From Mobilitalea torta (lineage in GTDB: Bacteria; Bacillota; Clostridia; Lachnospirales; Lachnospiraceae): a DNA stretch of 64,000 nucleotides. Position numbers and translations under genes: made by a program. The stretch covers positions 103,391 through 167,390 of the forward strand of contig NZ_JBNPXH010000014.1 in NCBI RefSeq assembly GCF_050433395.1, written 5' to 3'. Below, in pieces: positions 51,583 to 60,332 of the stretch (the first letter of the stretch is position 1; every line of letters begins with the position of its first letter). The notes below the pieces were generated by a model. It worked only from the letters and a program-made list of their open reading frames with translations. It did no database searches and was not told the origin of the DNA.

Positions 51583-52518
51583 CTAGAATACCTTCTTCTT
51601 TCGGAAGATCAAAGCAATGATCACCGCCAGGATTACCGCTGCCAACCCGATGAAGTAAAACCCGTAGGGATTATCCTTGCCAGGAATATCTGTAAAGTTC
51701 ATTCCGTAGAAGCTGGCAATCATCGTAGGAATCTCCAAAACAATGGTTACTGCCGCCAGAAACTTCATCACCAGATTCTGATTATTGGAAATAATTGATG
51801 CAAACGCATCCATGGTTCCGCTCAGAATTCCGCTGTAAATATTCGCCATCTCAATGGCCTGCTTATTCTCAATAATCAGGTCCTCCAGGAGATCTTCATC
51901 CTCGGGGTAGTGCTTGATGCTCTCCAGCTTCAGCATCTTCTCAAATACCACCTCATTGGAACGCAGCGCCGTAGTGAAGTACACCAGACTCTTCTCCAGC
52001 TCCAGCAGTTCAATGAGCTCCCGGTTCTGAGTGGAAATATGCAGCTTGCGCTCAATCTCCTCGCTCTTGCGGTCTATGGTTCTCAGATGCTGCAGGAAAG
52101 TAGATGCATTCCGGTACAGGATCTGAAGAATAAAGCGGGTCTTCTTATAAGTATAAAAATCCCTGACCCGCCCGTCAATGAAGCATTTTAAAATCGGAGT
52201 CTCCTCCAGACATACGGTAACAAGAAAATTACTGGCTACAATGATACCCAACGGGATCGTAACATAACGATCCTTATCATTCCTCTTCTCCAGGGTGGGA
52301 ATGTCAACCAAAATCAGGGTATAATTATCCTCCACTTCAATTCTGGCCCGCTCCTCCTCATCCAAAGGCGCTCTGAGGTGATCCACCTCAATTCCTGTTG
52401 CTTCCGCAATTTCCATTAACTCTGTTGCGGAAGGCGCGGTCATGGCAACCCAGCTGCCCTCGGTAATCTCCGTCAGCCGTTGTAACGCACCCTCCGTTGT
52501 TCTAAAAATATCAATCAT
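51583..52518 (-). CDS. CorA-family divalent cation transporter
   Basis: A 311-residue CorA/MIT transporter for magnesium and related ions. Seen: a large soluble N-terminal domain, the long charged helix around residues 130-230, and two C-terminal membrane helices with the pore signature YGMNFTDIP and the following FIGLAAVILAVIIAL. The ATG at 52518 has AAAGGAG upstream; a longer frame to 52575 is rejected. It probably shares a transcript with the rhomboid-like gene, 28 bp downstream. The leader carries two short hairpins. Confidence 0.93.
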   Translation of the reverse strand: MIDIFRTTEGALQRLTEITEGSWVAMTAPSATELMEIAEATGIEVDHLRAPLDEEERARIEVEDNYTLILVDIPTLEKRNDKDRYVTIPLGIIVASNFLVTVCLEETPILKCFIDGRVRDFYTYKKTRFILQILYRNASTFLQHLRTIDRKSEEIERKLHISTQNRELIELLELEKSLVYFTTALRSNEVVFEKMLKLESIKHYPEDEDLLEDLIIENKQAIEMANIYSGILSGTMDAFASIISNNQNLVMKFLAAVTIVLEIPTMIASFYGMNFTDIPGKDNPYGFYFIGLAAVILAVIIALIFRKKKVF

Positions 52519-53042
52519 CCTATGCTCCTTTCCACTGCACTTCAGGCAGTGAATCGTAAGCATCCTATATCCCAAGGCGAAAGTTCGCCCTCAGCGTATA
52601 CCATACTACAACCTGCTGCCTGTTACAGTCCCTATTATGTTGTCGAAACAGTTACCCTGATGACTACTACCGGGGCCGGCTTCCATCCTTACCACATCCT
52701 TTTTCATTTAATCCAAATGAACCAACCGGTTCAAAAACAATTATATGGTTTAATGCTATCTTTGTCAAACAAAAGAAAATCTATTAATCCTTAAAATTTA
52801 ATTAAATGTAAAAGTTCAGCCGATGCGGTTCTGATCTCTGTTCCAATATACGGTTGGAAAAGAATGAGGTTCCCGTCTTATACATATAAAGTTGCCAAAT
52901 GTTTTATAAATAATTAAGAAATTGTTTTTCTTTCTGTGAAATAATGCTGTTGAACTTCAAGGACAGGTATCGTATAATATAGGGAGTTTATTGGGCATCC
53001 GGTTTAAAGCATGCAGGCAGCAAGAAAGGCATGGTTTTTAAT
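52519..53042. other. Divergent intergenic region, 524 bp
   Basis: The left part is the corA leader, with two small perfect stems (52533-52551 and 52576-52589). The right part is AT-rich and carries the activase promoter. A plus-strand open frame inside it has no ribosome binding site. No known riboswitch was recognised; in particular nothing here is long or paired enough to be called an M-box. Confidence 0.5.
52950..52978 (+). promoter_or_regulatory. Promoter for the acyl-CoA dehydratase activase
   Basis: TTGAAC (52950-52955), 17-nt spacer and perfect TATAAT (52973-52978), about 65 bp upstream of the start codon. Confidence 0.8.
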
Positions 53043-56000
53043 ATGAGTAATTATAGATTAGGTATTGATATCGGTTCTACAACAGTAAAAATTGCAATTA
53101 TAAATGAGACCGGAGACTTATTGTTTTCCGATTACGAGCGTCATTACGCCAATATTCAGGAGACTCTTGCGGGCCTGATGAATAAGGCTCAGGACGCTCT
53201 CGGCAATCTTAAGGTATCCCCGGTTATCACCGGCTCGGGAGGTTTGACCATATCGAAGCACCTGGATATCCCCTTTGTCCAGGAGGTGGTGGCCGTTTCT
53301 ACCTCGCTTCAGGATTATGCCCCTCAAACCGATGTTGCAATCGAGCTGGGCGGCGAGGATGCAAAAATAATTTATTTTACCAATGGAATCGAACAGCGGA
53401 TGAACGGTATCTGTGCCGGAGGCACCGGCTCCTTTATCGACCAGATGGCAAGCCTGCTCAAGACGGACGCTTCCGGCCTGAACGAATACGCCAAGAACTA
53501 TCAGGCCATCTATCCCATTGCCGCCAGGTGCGGTGTATTTGCCAAGTCGGATATCCAGCCCCTGATTAATGAGGGCGCCACCAAACCGGACCTCTCCGCT
53601 TCCATCTTCCAGGCTGTGGTAAATCAGACCATCAGCGGTCTTGCCTGCGGTAAGCCTATTCGGGGTAATGTGGCATTCCTGGGCGGTCCTCTTCACTTTT
53701 TGAGTGAGCTTAAATCCGCCTTTATCCGCACGCTGAACCTGTCACCGGAGCAAGTCATCGCTCCGGCCCATTCCCATCTCTTTGCGGCAATCGGTGCCGC
53801 CATGAACTCCAAAGCCGGAACGGCCGGCAGTGATGGAGGCAAGGAGCTGGCCATCCTGCATGATATGCTGTCCCAGGGCATTAAGATGGATTTTGAAGTC
53901 AACCGGATGACACCGTTGTTCGCGGACGAAGAAGAATACGAAGAATTTAAGAAAAGGCACTCCGTACATACTGTAAAAAAGGGCAATCTTCAGGAATACG
54001 CAGGTAATTGCTATCTGGGCATTGATGCCGGTTCCACCACCACCAAGGTGGCGCTGGTGGGCGAGGATGGCTCCCTTCTTTATTCTTTTTACAGCAATAA
54101 TAACGGCAGCCCTCTCAAGACTACAATCCGTTCCATCAAGGAAATATTTGAACTGCTCCCGAAGGATGCAAAAATTGTCCGTTCCTGTTCCACCGGCTAT
54201 GGGGAAGCCCTAATTAAGGCTGCTCTCATGCTGGATGAAGGAGAGGTGGAGACCGTTGCCCATTACCATGCGGCGGCCTTCTTCGAACCGGAAGTCGACT
54301 GCATCCTGGATATCGGCGGACAGGATATGAAATGCATCAAGATTCGCAACCATACGGTGGACAATGTGCTTCTGAACGAGGCCTGCTCCTCCGGCTGCGG
54401 CTCCTTTATCGAAACCTTTGCCAAATCCCTGAACTATGAAGTGGAGGACTTCGCCAAGGTTGCCCTGTTTGCCAGGAATCCCATTGATCTGGGTACCCGC
54501 TGCACTGTCTTCATGAACTCCAAGGTGAAGCAGGCACAGAAGGAGGGCGCTACCGTAGCGGATATCTCTGCCGGTCTCGCCTACTCTGTCATTAAGAACG
54601 CATTATATAAGGTAATAAAGATCACCAATCCAAAGGATCTCGGTTCCAAAATGGTAGTGCAGGGCGGTACCTTCTACAATGACGCCGTTCTCCGAAGCTT
54701 TGAGACCATCTCCGGCTGCAGTGCCGTAAGGCCGGATATCGCAGGCATCATGGGGGCCTTCGGTGCCGCCCTGATTGCCCGTAAGCATTATGCGGGGGAG
54801 GAAGCCTCCATGGAGAAGTCCTCCATGCTCTCCATTGACGAGATCAACGAGCTGAAATTCGATACCTCCCTGGCACGCTGCAAGCGCTGCGGAAACAACT
54901 GCCTCCTCACTATTAACAAATTCACCGGAGGAAGGCAATACATCACAGGCAACCGCTGTGAGCGGGGTCTCGGCAAGGAAAAGAATGTTGACAATATTCC
55001 CAATCTCTTTGAATACAAGATGGAGCGTTATTTCTCCTATCCCGGCCGGAAGCCGGAAGAGGCCGGACGGGGCACCGTGGGCATCCCCCGGGTGCTTAAT
55101 ATGTACGAGAACTATCCCTTCTGGCACACCTTCTTCACAGAGCTGGGCTACCATATCGCCCTGTCTCCGGTCTCCAGCAGGAAAATTTATGAGCTTGGCA
55201 TTGAATCCATCCCCAGCGAATCCGAGTGCTATCCTGCCAAGCTGGCTCATGGGCATATCAAATGGCTCATCGACCAGGGTGTAAAATATATATTTTATCC
55301 CAGTATTCCCTTTGAGCGAAAAGAAATTGACGGGGTGAACAATCACTATAACTGCCCCATTGTAACCTCTTACCCTGAGAACATTAAAAATAACGTGGAG
55401 GAACTGAAAGATCCTTCCATCCTCTTCGATAATCCCTTCCTTTCCTTTGAAAGCGAAGAAATTCTATCTGCCCGGCTGACTGAGATTTTCACCGGCAAAG
55501 GAATTCCCGCCTCCGAGATTAAGAACGCATGTGCCAGGGCCTGGTCGGAATTGCTGGCTGCCAGAGAGGATATGCGCAAAAAGGGCGAAGAAACCATGGC
55601 CTATCTGCGGGCCTCGGGCCGCAAGGGTATCGTCCTTGCCGGGCGTCCGTACCATATTGACCCGGAGATTCACCATGGCATACCGGAGCTGATTAATTCC
55701 TATGGCGCAGCGGTATTGACCGAGGATTCCATTTCCCATCTGGGGGAGGTGGACCGGCCCACCATTGCAATCGATCAGTGGATGTACCATTCCAGATTAT
55801 ACGCCGCCGCTTCCTATGTACGAACCCAGTCCAACCTGGAGCTGATCCAGCTGAACTCCTTCGGCTGCGGCCTGGACGCGGTGACAACGGATCAGGTGAA
55901 TGATATTCTTACGAAATCAGGCAAAATCTACACCGTGCTGAAAATCGATGAGGTGAACAATCTGGGCGCCGCCAGAATCCGCATCCGTTCCCTGCTTTCG

Positions 56001-57302
56001 GCAGTGCGGGAGCGTGAGGCGAAGCATATCAAGCCCCGGATTAATTCAGCCGCTCATCACAGGGTAGTATTTACAGAGGAAATGAAGGATACCTATACCA
56101 TCCTCGCTCCCCAGATGTCCCCGATCCACTTTGACCTGCTGGAACCGGCGCTTCGAAGCGGAGGATACCAGGTGGTGGTATTGCCCAACGACAACCGCCG
56201 TTCCATCGATGTGGGACTTCAATACGTGAACAACGATGCCTGCTTCCCCTCCCTGATGGTGGTGGGCCAGATCATGGATGCCCTGTTATCCGGCAAATAT
56301 GATCTGAATAAGGTAGCCGTAATGATCACCCAGACAGGAGGCGGATGCCGGGCTACCAATTACATCGGATTTATCCGAAGAGCTCTGGAGAGAGCCGGAA
56401 TGTCCCAGGTGCCTGTGGTTTCCTTAAGCGCCTCCGGCCTTGAGAAGAATCCGGGCTTAAAAATAACACCGAAGCTTCTCCTGACAGCAATGCAGTCCCT
56501 GGTATACGGGGATGTATTCATGAGAGTGCTCTACCGTACCAGACCCTATGAAAAGGTTCCCGGCTCCGCCAATGCCCTTCATGAAAAATGGCGGGATATC
56601 TGCATTAAGAGCCTGGCCAAAGGAAACTGGGGCGAGTATAAACGCAATCTCCGGGGCATCATCCGGGAGTTTGACCGGCTTCCCCTGGAGGAAGGTCTTA
56701 AGAAGCCCAGAGTCGGAATTGTGGGTGAGATCCTGGTCAAGTTCCTCCCCTCTGCCAACAATTATCTGGTGGAGCTGCTGGAGGCGGAAGGAGCCGAGGC
56801 GGTAGTACCGGATCTGTTGGATTTCTTCCTTTATAGCTCTTATAATAACAATTTCAAGGCAAGATATCTGGGGAAGAAAAAATCCAGCGCGCGGATCGGC
56901 AATCTGGTAATCTGGGCATTAGAGCAGATACGGGGAACCGCCAAGCGTGAGCTGGCAAGAAGCAAGCGCTTCACTCCGCCGGTGCCTATCAGTAAGCTGG
57001 CCGCCTATGCGGAACCGGTGGTATCTATCGGAAACCAGACCGGTGAGGGTTGGTTTTTAACCGGCGAGATGCTGGAACTGATCCATTCCGGTGTAAATAA
57101 TATTGTGTGCGCCCAGCCCTTCGCCTGTCTGCCCAACCACATTGTGGGAAAGGGAGTCATCAAGGAGCTGAGAAAGCAGCATCCCGAAGCCAATATTGTT
57201 GCGGTTGACTATGATCCCGGTGCCAGCGAGGTAAATCAGCTCAACCGGATCAAGCTGATGCTATCAACAGCTGTAAAGAATATGGATAAAACCAATCATT
57301 AA
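53043..57302 (+). CDS. Large 2-hydroxyacyl-CoA dehydratase activase
   Basis: A protein of about 1419 residues that joins two ATPase modules of the BcrAD/BadFG (ASKHA) type to a DUF2229 region. Module 1 opens GIDIGSTTVKIAI (about residue 6) with CAGGTGSFIDQM (about 123); module 2 opens GIDAGSTTTKVALV (about 325) with CSSGCGSFIETF (about 449). These Cys sites hold a shared iron-sulfur cluster in known activators. A CKRCGNNC site follows at about 612, and the C-terminal 750 residues carry the DUF2229 and HgdB-like parts. Activators inject one electron into 2-hydroxyacyl-CoA dehydratases, using ATP. The dehydratase subunits are not in this window. ATG at 53043 is chosen; one at 53031 is possible. 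Confidence 0.92.
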   Translation: MSNYRLGIDIGSTTVKIAIINETGDLLFSDYERHYANIQETLAGLMNKAQDALGNLKVSPVITGSGGLTISKHLDIPFVQEVVAVSTSLQDYAPQTDVAIELGGEDAKIIYFTNGIEQRMNGICAGGTGSFIDQMASLLKTDASGLNEYAKNYQAIYPIAARCGVFAKSDIQPLINEGATKPDLSASIFQAVVNQTISGLACGKPIRGNVAFLGGPLHFLSELKSAFIRTLNLSPEQVIAPAHSHLFAAIGAAMNSKAGTAGSDGGKELAILHDMLSQGIKMDFEVNRMTPLFADEEEYEEFKKRHSVHTVKKGNLQEYAGNCYLGIDAGSTTTKVALVGEDGSLLYSFYSNNNGSPLKTTIRSIKEIFELLPKDAKIVRSCSTGYGEALIKAALMLDEGEVETVAHYHAAAFFEPEVDCILDIGGQDMKCIKIRNHTVDNVLLNEACSSGCGSFIETFAKSLNYEVEDFAKVALFARNPIDLGTRCTVFMNSKVKQAQKEGATVADISAGLAYSVIKNALYKVIKITNPKDLGSKMVVQGGTFYNDAVLRSFETISGCSAVRPDIAGIMGAFGAALIARKHYAGEEASMEKSSMLSIDEINELKFDTSLARCKRCGNNCLLTINKFTGGRQYITGNRCERGLGKEKNVDNIPNLFEYKMERYFSYPGRKPEEAGRGTVGIPRVLNMYENYPFWHTFFTELGYHIALSPVSSRKIYELGIESIPSESECYPAKLAHGHIKWLIDQGVKYIFYPSIPFERKEIDGVNNHYNCPIVTSYPENIKNNVEELKDPSILFDNPFLSFESEEILSARLTEIFTGKGIPASEIKNACARAWSELLAAREDMRKKGEETMAYLRASGRKGIVLAGRPYHIDPEIHHGIPELINSYGAAVLTEDSISHLGEVDRPTIAIDQWMYHSRLYAAASYVRTQSNLELIQLNSFGCGLDAVTTDQVNDILTKSGKIYTVLKIDEVNNLGAARIRIRSLLSAVREREAKHIKPRINSAAHHRVVFTEEMKDTYTILAPQMSPIHFDLLEPALRSGGYQVVVLPNDNRRSIDVGLQYVNNDACFPSLMVVGQIMDALLSGKYDLNKVAVMITQTGGGCRATNYIGFIRRALERAGMSQVPVVSLSASGLEKNPGLKITPKLLLTAMQSLVYGDVFMRVLYRTRPYEKVPGSANALHEKWRDICIKSLAKGNWGEYKRNLRGIIREFDRLPLEEGLKKPRVGIVGEILVKFLPSANNYLVELLEAEGAEAVVPDLLDFFLYSSYNNNFKARYLGKKKSSARIGNLVIWALEQIRGTAKRELARSKRFTPPVPISKLAAYAEPVVSIGNQTGEGWFLTGEMLELIHSGVNNIVCAQPFACLPNHIVGKGVIKELRKQHPEANIVAVDYDPGASEVNQLNRIKLMLSTAVKNMDKTNH

Positions 57303-57378
57303 AACGGCTCCAAACATAGTAATGGGCGGGATTCAGTGAATCCCATCCAACTATTGACACAGAGCCTCACAAAAAAAG

Positions 57379-57413
57379 CCCTGAGCAAATGCTTCATCAG
57401 CATAAGCTCAGGG
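57379..57413 (-). terminator. Terminator of the methyltransferase gene
   Basis: Stem CCCTGAGC/GCTCAGGG (57379-57386 and 57406-57413) with further inner pairing, followed on the minus strand by CTTTTTTT. It may also end the convergent activase transcript. Confidence 0.85.
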
Positions 57414-57426
57414 TTTAACCATGTCT

Positions 57427-58083
57427 CTATTTACTGCAAACAAGAATCACCGTAGTGCCCTTGTGAAATACCTTCTCTACTTTGGAGAAACCGGCCTGGG
57501 TCAGCATTTTTATCTGATTGTCTATTGTACAGGGGGTATCGTAATGATAGAATCCTTCCGAAATACCATGTTCCCTGCGTATCCTTTCATTCTCCGCATA
57601 GTAATAGTCCTCCAGCGTCTGTTCCTCCACCATATAATCACATTCCACATATCTTCCGTTTTCAGCCAATCCCCGGCAGAGCCTGGTATACAGCTGAATC
57701 TTATCACAATGGCTGAAATGGTGGAGCGTCATGCAGGACAAGGCCGCATCATACTCCCGGTCCCCATAGTCAAAATCAAAATAGCTCATCTGATGCAAGT
57801 CCAGCTTTTTTGATTTAAATTTATCCTGCAGGATTCCCAGCATTCCCGAAGATAAGTCAATGCCCGTTACTATCATATCCGGATTCCTGAGAAAAATCTT
57901 CTCCAGCTCCAGCCCGGTTCCGCAGCCCAGATCTACCAGCTTCCTGTTCCGCCCATCGGGAATATGCCTGGCTATCTCATGATAGGCCTCTTCCATACCA
58001 TCGATCTCTGTCAGCATATGCTCCTCATAGGTACCGCTTCGGGTATCAAAAAAACTTCCCATCTCTTCTAACCAATATCCCAT
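57427..58083 (-). CDS. Class I SAM-dependent methyltransferase
   Basis: A 218-residue Rossmann-fold methyltransferase. Seen: KLVDLGCGTGLELEKIF (SAM-binding motif I, about residue 47), MIVTGIDLSSGMLGIL (acidic ribose-binding end of strand 2) and AALSCMTLHHFSH (motif IV). Substrate not predictable. The ATG at 58083 has GGAGG six bases upstream; the nominal start at 58089 is a TTG. Single gene, same strand as ung upstream. Confidence 0.9.
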   Translation of the reverse strand: MGYWLEEMGSFFDTRSGTYEEHMLTEIDGMEEAYHEIARHIPDGRNRKLVDLGCGTGLELEKIFLRNPDMIVTGIDLSSGMLGILQDKFKSKKLDLHQMSYFDFDYGDREYDAALSCMTLHHFSHCDKIQLYTRLCRGLAENGRYVECDYMVEEQTLEDYYYAENERIRREHGISEGFYHYDTPCTIDNQIKMLTQAGFSKVEKVFHKGTTVILVCSK

Positions 58084-58185
58084 CTTCAACCTCCGCTCTC
58101 CCTTTTATCATAGTATAACACCGCTGCGGGGCGTTATAAACCTTAATCACGGTTGAGTAGGAAAGATGAGGCAGTATCTCAGGCT

Positions 58186-58860
58186 CTATATATTCTCAAT
58201 CTGCCAGTCAATGGGTTCCAGTCCCTGCCGGGTGAGAAATTCATTGGTCCGGCTGAAATGCTTACTGCCGAAGAAGCCCCGGTATGCCGACAGCGGGCTG
58301 GGATGCGGTGCCTCCAGAATCAGATGCCTGGGATTATTCAGCATGGTTTTCTTAAGCTGCGCGGGCCTGCCCCATAGCAGGAAGACAATGGGCCTGTCCT
58401 GTGCATTAACAGCCTGTATTACGGCATCGGTAAAGCGTTCCCATCCCATACCCTGATGGGAGTTGGCCTGATGTGCCCTCACGGTCAGCACCGTGTTCAG
58501 CAATAAGACTCCCTGCCTTGCCCATTTCTCCAGATATCCGTTATTGGGAATATAACAGCCCAGATCCTCCTGAAGCTCCTTATAGATATTCTCAAGGGAC
58601 GGCGGTATCTCTACCCCCGGCTTTACCGAGAAGCACATTCCGTGAGCCTGACCCACATTATGATAGGGATCCTGCCCCAGAATTACCACTTTAACCTGGC
58701 TCAGGGGTGTAAAATGAAATGCGTTAAAGATATCGTCCGCATTAGGATAAACGGTATACCTTCCATATTCTGATTTTACAAATTTATAGAGCTCCTTATA
58801 GTAAGGCTGGCGGAATTCGCCTCCGATTGCACTCAGCCAGTCATTGTTAATTGCTCCCAT
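58186..58860 (-). CDS. ung: Uracil-DNA glycosylase
   Basis: A 224-residue family 1 uracil-DNA glycosylase, which removes uracil from DNA to start base excision repair. Seen: the water-activating motif GQDPYHNVGQAHG (about residue 58) and the minor-groove loop HPSPLSAYRGFFG (about 182), with the FLLWG strand between. Full length. The ATG at 58860 has GAGGTG upstream; the frame start at 58878 is not favoured. Confidence 0.97.
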   Translation of the reverse strand: MGAINNDWLSAIGGEFRQPYYKELYKFVKSEYGRYTVYPNADDIFNAFHFTPLSQVKVVILGQDPYHNVGQAHGMCFSVKPGVEIPPSLENIYKELQEDLGCYIPNNGYLEKWARQGVLLLNTVLTVRAHQANSHQGMGWERFTDAVIQAVNAQDRPIVFLLWGRPAQLKKTMLNNPRHLILEAPHPSPLSAYRGFFGSKHFSRTNEFLTRQGLEPIDWQIENI

Positions 58861-58907
58861 ATCCACACCTCTTTCCATAAAGAGTCCGATCCATTATTAT
58901 GACATTA

Positions 58908-59669
58908 TTACAAACGCACACTAATTCCTCTGTCTCTCATGTAACGTTTCAGATCCATGATCTCCAGTTCTTTATAATGAAATAGCGAAGCTGCCAGAGC
59001 CGCGTCCGCTTTGCCTATGGTCAGAGCATCATAGAAATGTTCCATGGTACCTGCCCCTCCGGATGCAATTACCGGCACCGGAACATTCTCCGCTATGGTT
59101 CTCGTCAGCTCCAGATCGTAGCCCTCTTTGGTCCCGTCACAGTCCATACTGGTAAGAAGGATCTCACCGGCACCCATTCTGCATGCCTCCACAGCCCATT
59201 CCACCGCGTCCATTCCCATATCCACCCGGCCGCCGTTCTTATATACATTCCAGCCGGAGCCGTCGGGTCTGCGCTTGGCATCGATTGCCAGCACCACGCA
59301 TTGGCTGCCGAATTTATCCGCGGCCTCGCTGATCAACTCCGGTCTTAAAATTGCCGCCGTATTCACCGCAATCTTGTCCGCTCCCTCTCTGAGTATCATC
59401 TTAAAGTCATCCACGGTCCGAATGCCTCCGCCAACGGTAAAGGGAATGAATACCGTCTCCGCCACTCTTCGGACCATATCCATTTTGATGTCCCTTGCAT
59501 CGGAGGATGCCGTGATGTCCAGGAAGACCAGCTCATCAGCTCCTGCCCTGTCATAAGCGGCTCCTACCTCCACCGGATCTCCCGCATCCCGCAGATTGAC
59601 AAAATTAATTCCCTTTACCACCCGTCCGTTATGCACATCCAGGCATGGAATGATTCTCTTTGTAAACAT
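58908..59669 (-). CDS. hisF: Imidazole glycerol phosphate synthase subunit HisF
   Basis: A 253-residue TIM-barrel cyclase subunit of histidine synthesis; it uses ammonia from HisH to make imidazole glycerol phosphate and AICAR. Seen: RIIPCLDVHNGRVVKGINF at the N-terminus, DELVFLDITASSD, VGGGIRTVDDF, LAIDAKRRPDG and IASGGAGTMEHF. The ATG at 59669 is preferred. It follows hisH by 27 bp. The other his genes are not present, so the operon is split. Confidence 0.98.
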   Translation of the reverse strand: MFTKRIIPCLDVHNGRVVKGINFVNLRDAGDPVEVGAAYDRAGADELVFLDITASSDARDIKMDMVRRVAETVFIPFTVGGGIRTVDDFKMILREGADKIAVNTAAILRPELISEAADKFGSQCVVLAIDAKRRPDGSGWNVYKNGGRVDMGMDAVEWAVEACRMGAGEILLTSMDCDGTKEGYDLELTRTIAENVPVPVIASGGAGTMEHFYDALTIGKADAALAASLFHYKELEIMDLKRYMRDRGISVRL

Positions 59670-59696
59670 CTTCGTCTCTCCCATCGCTGCATCAGG

Positions 59697-60302
59697 TTAT
59701 AGTCTGGCAAAATTTTTAAGGATCTTCAGCCCTATGTCTCCGCTCTTCTCCGGATGGAACTGGCATCCGAATATCATTCCCCTCTCCACCGATGCATCAA
59801 TTGATGTGGCGTAATGAGTAGTTGCCGCCACATCTTCCGGATTGGCCGCCTTTAAATAATAAGAATGAACGAAATATACAAAAGCCTGCTGTTCTACTCC
59901 ACGGTACAGCCGCGCCCCATCCTTGATCGTAAGTGAATTCCAGCCCATATGAGGGATCTTTAATCCCTCGGACTTCGGAATACGAAGTATCTCACCGGGA
60001 AGAAGGGACAAGCCCTCCCTATCTCCGCCTTCATCGCTGCGCTCAAAAAGAATCTGCATTCCCAAACAGATGCCCAGCAAGGGCTTATTCCCGGCAGCTA
60101 TTTCCTTGATCACCTCTACCAATTGAAAATGATGCAGCTTCTCCATGGCATCGCCAAAGGCTCCTACTCCCGGAAGAATCACCTTGTCCGCTGCCAAAAG
60201 CCGATCCCTGTCCCTGGTAATCACAACCTGCTCCCCTATATGAAGCAATGCCTTCTCCACACTCTTTAAGTTACCCGCATCATAGTCAATAATCGCAATC
60301 AT
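59697..60302 (-). CDS. hisH: Imidazole glycerol phosphate synthase subunit HisH
   Basis: A 201-residue glutamine amidotransferase subunit that supplies ammonia to HisF. Seen: IAIIDYDAGNLKSVEKAL, the oxyanion-region VILPGVGAFGDAM, the nucleophile GICLGMQIL (Cys near residue 82) and the His-Glu pair in FGCQFHPEKSG. AAGGAA precedes the ATG. Operon with hisF; the upstream 636-residue gene ends 30 bp before it. Confidence 0.98.
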   Translation of the reverse strand: MIAIIDYDAGNLKSVEKALLHIGEQVVITRDRDRLLAADKVILPGVGAFGDAMEKLHHFQLVEVIKEIAAGNKPLLGICLGMQILFERSDEGGDREGLSLLPGEILRIPKSEGLKIPHMGWNSLTIKDGARLYRGVEQQAFVYFVHSYYLKAANPEDVAATTHYATSIDASVERGMIFGCQFHPEKSGDIGLKILKNFARL

Positions 60303-60332
60303 ATCATACCGTTCCTTCTCTGTCCATTTCTG

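Noticed and set aside
52522..52794. 90-residue open frame on the plus strand
   Set aside because: No ribosome binding site, no motif, and it overlaps the corA leader.
54603..55346. 247-residue open frame on the minus strand
   Set aside because: It lies inside the activase gene in the opposite strand with no ribosome site; shadow of a coding region.
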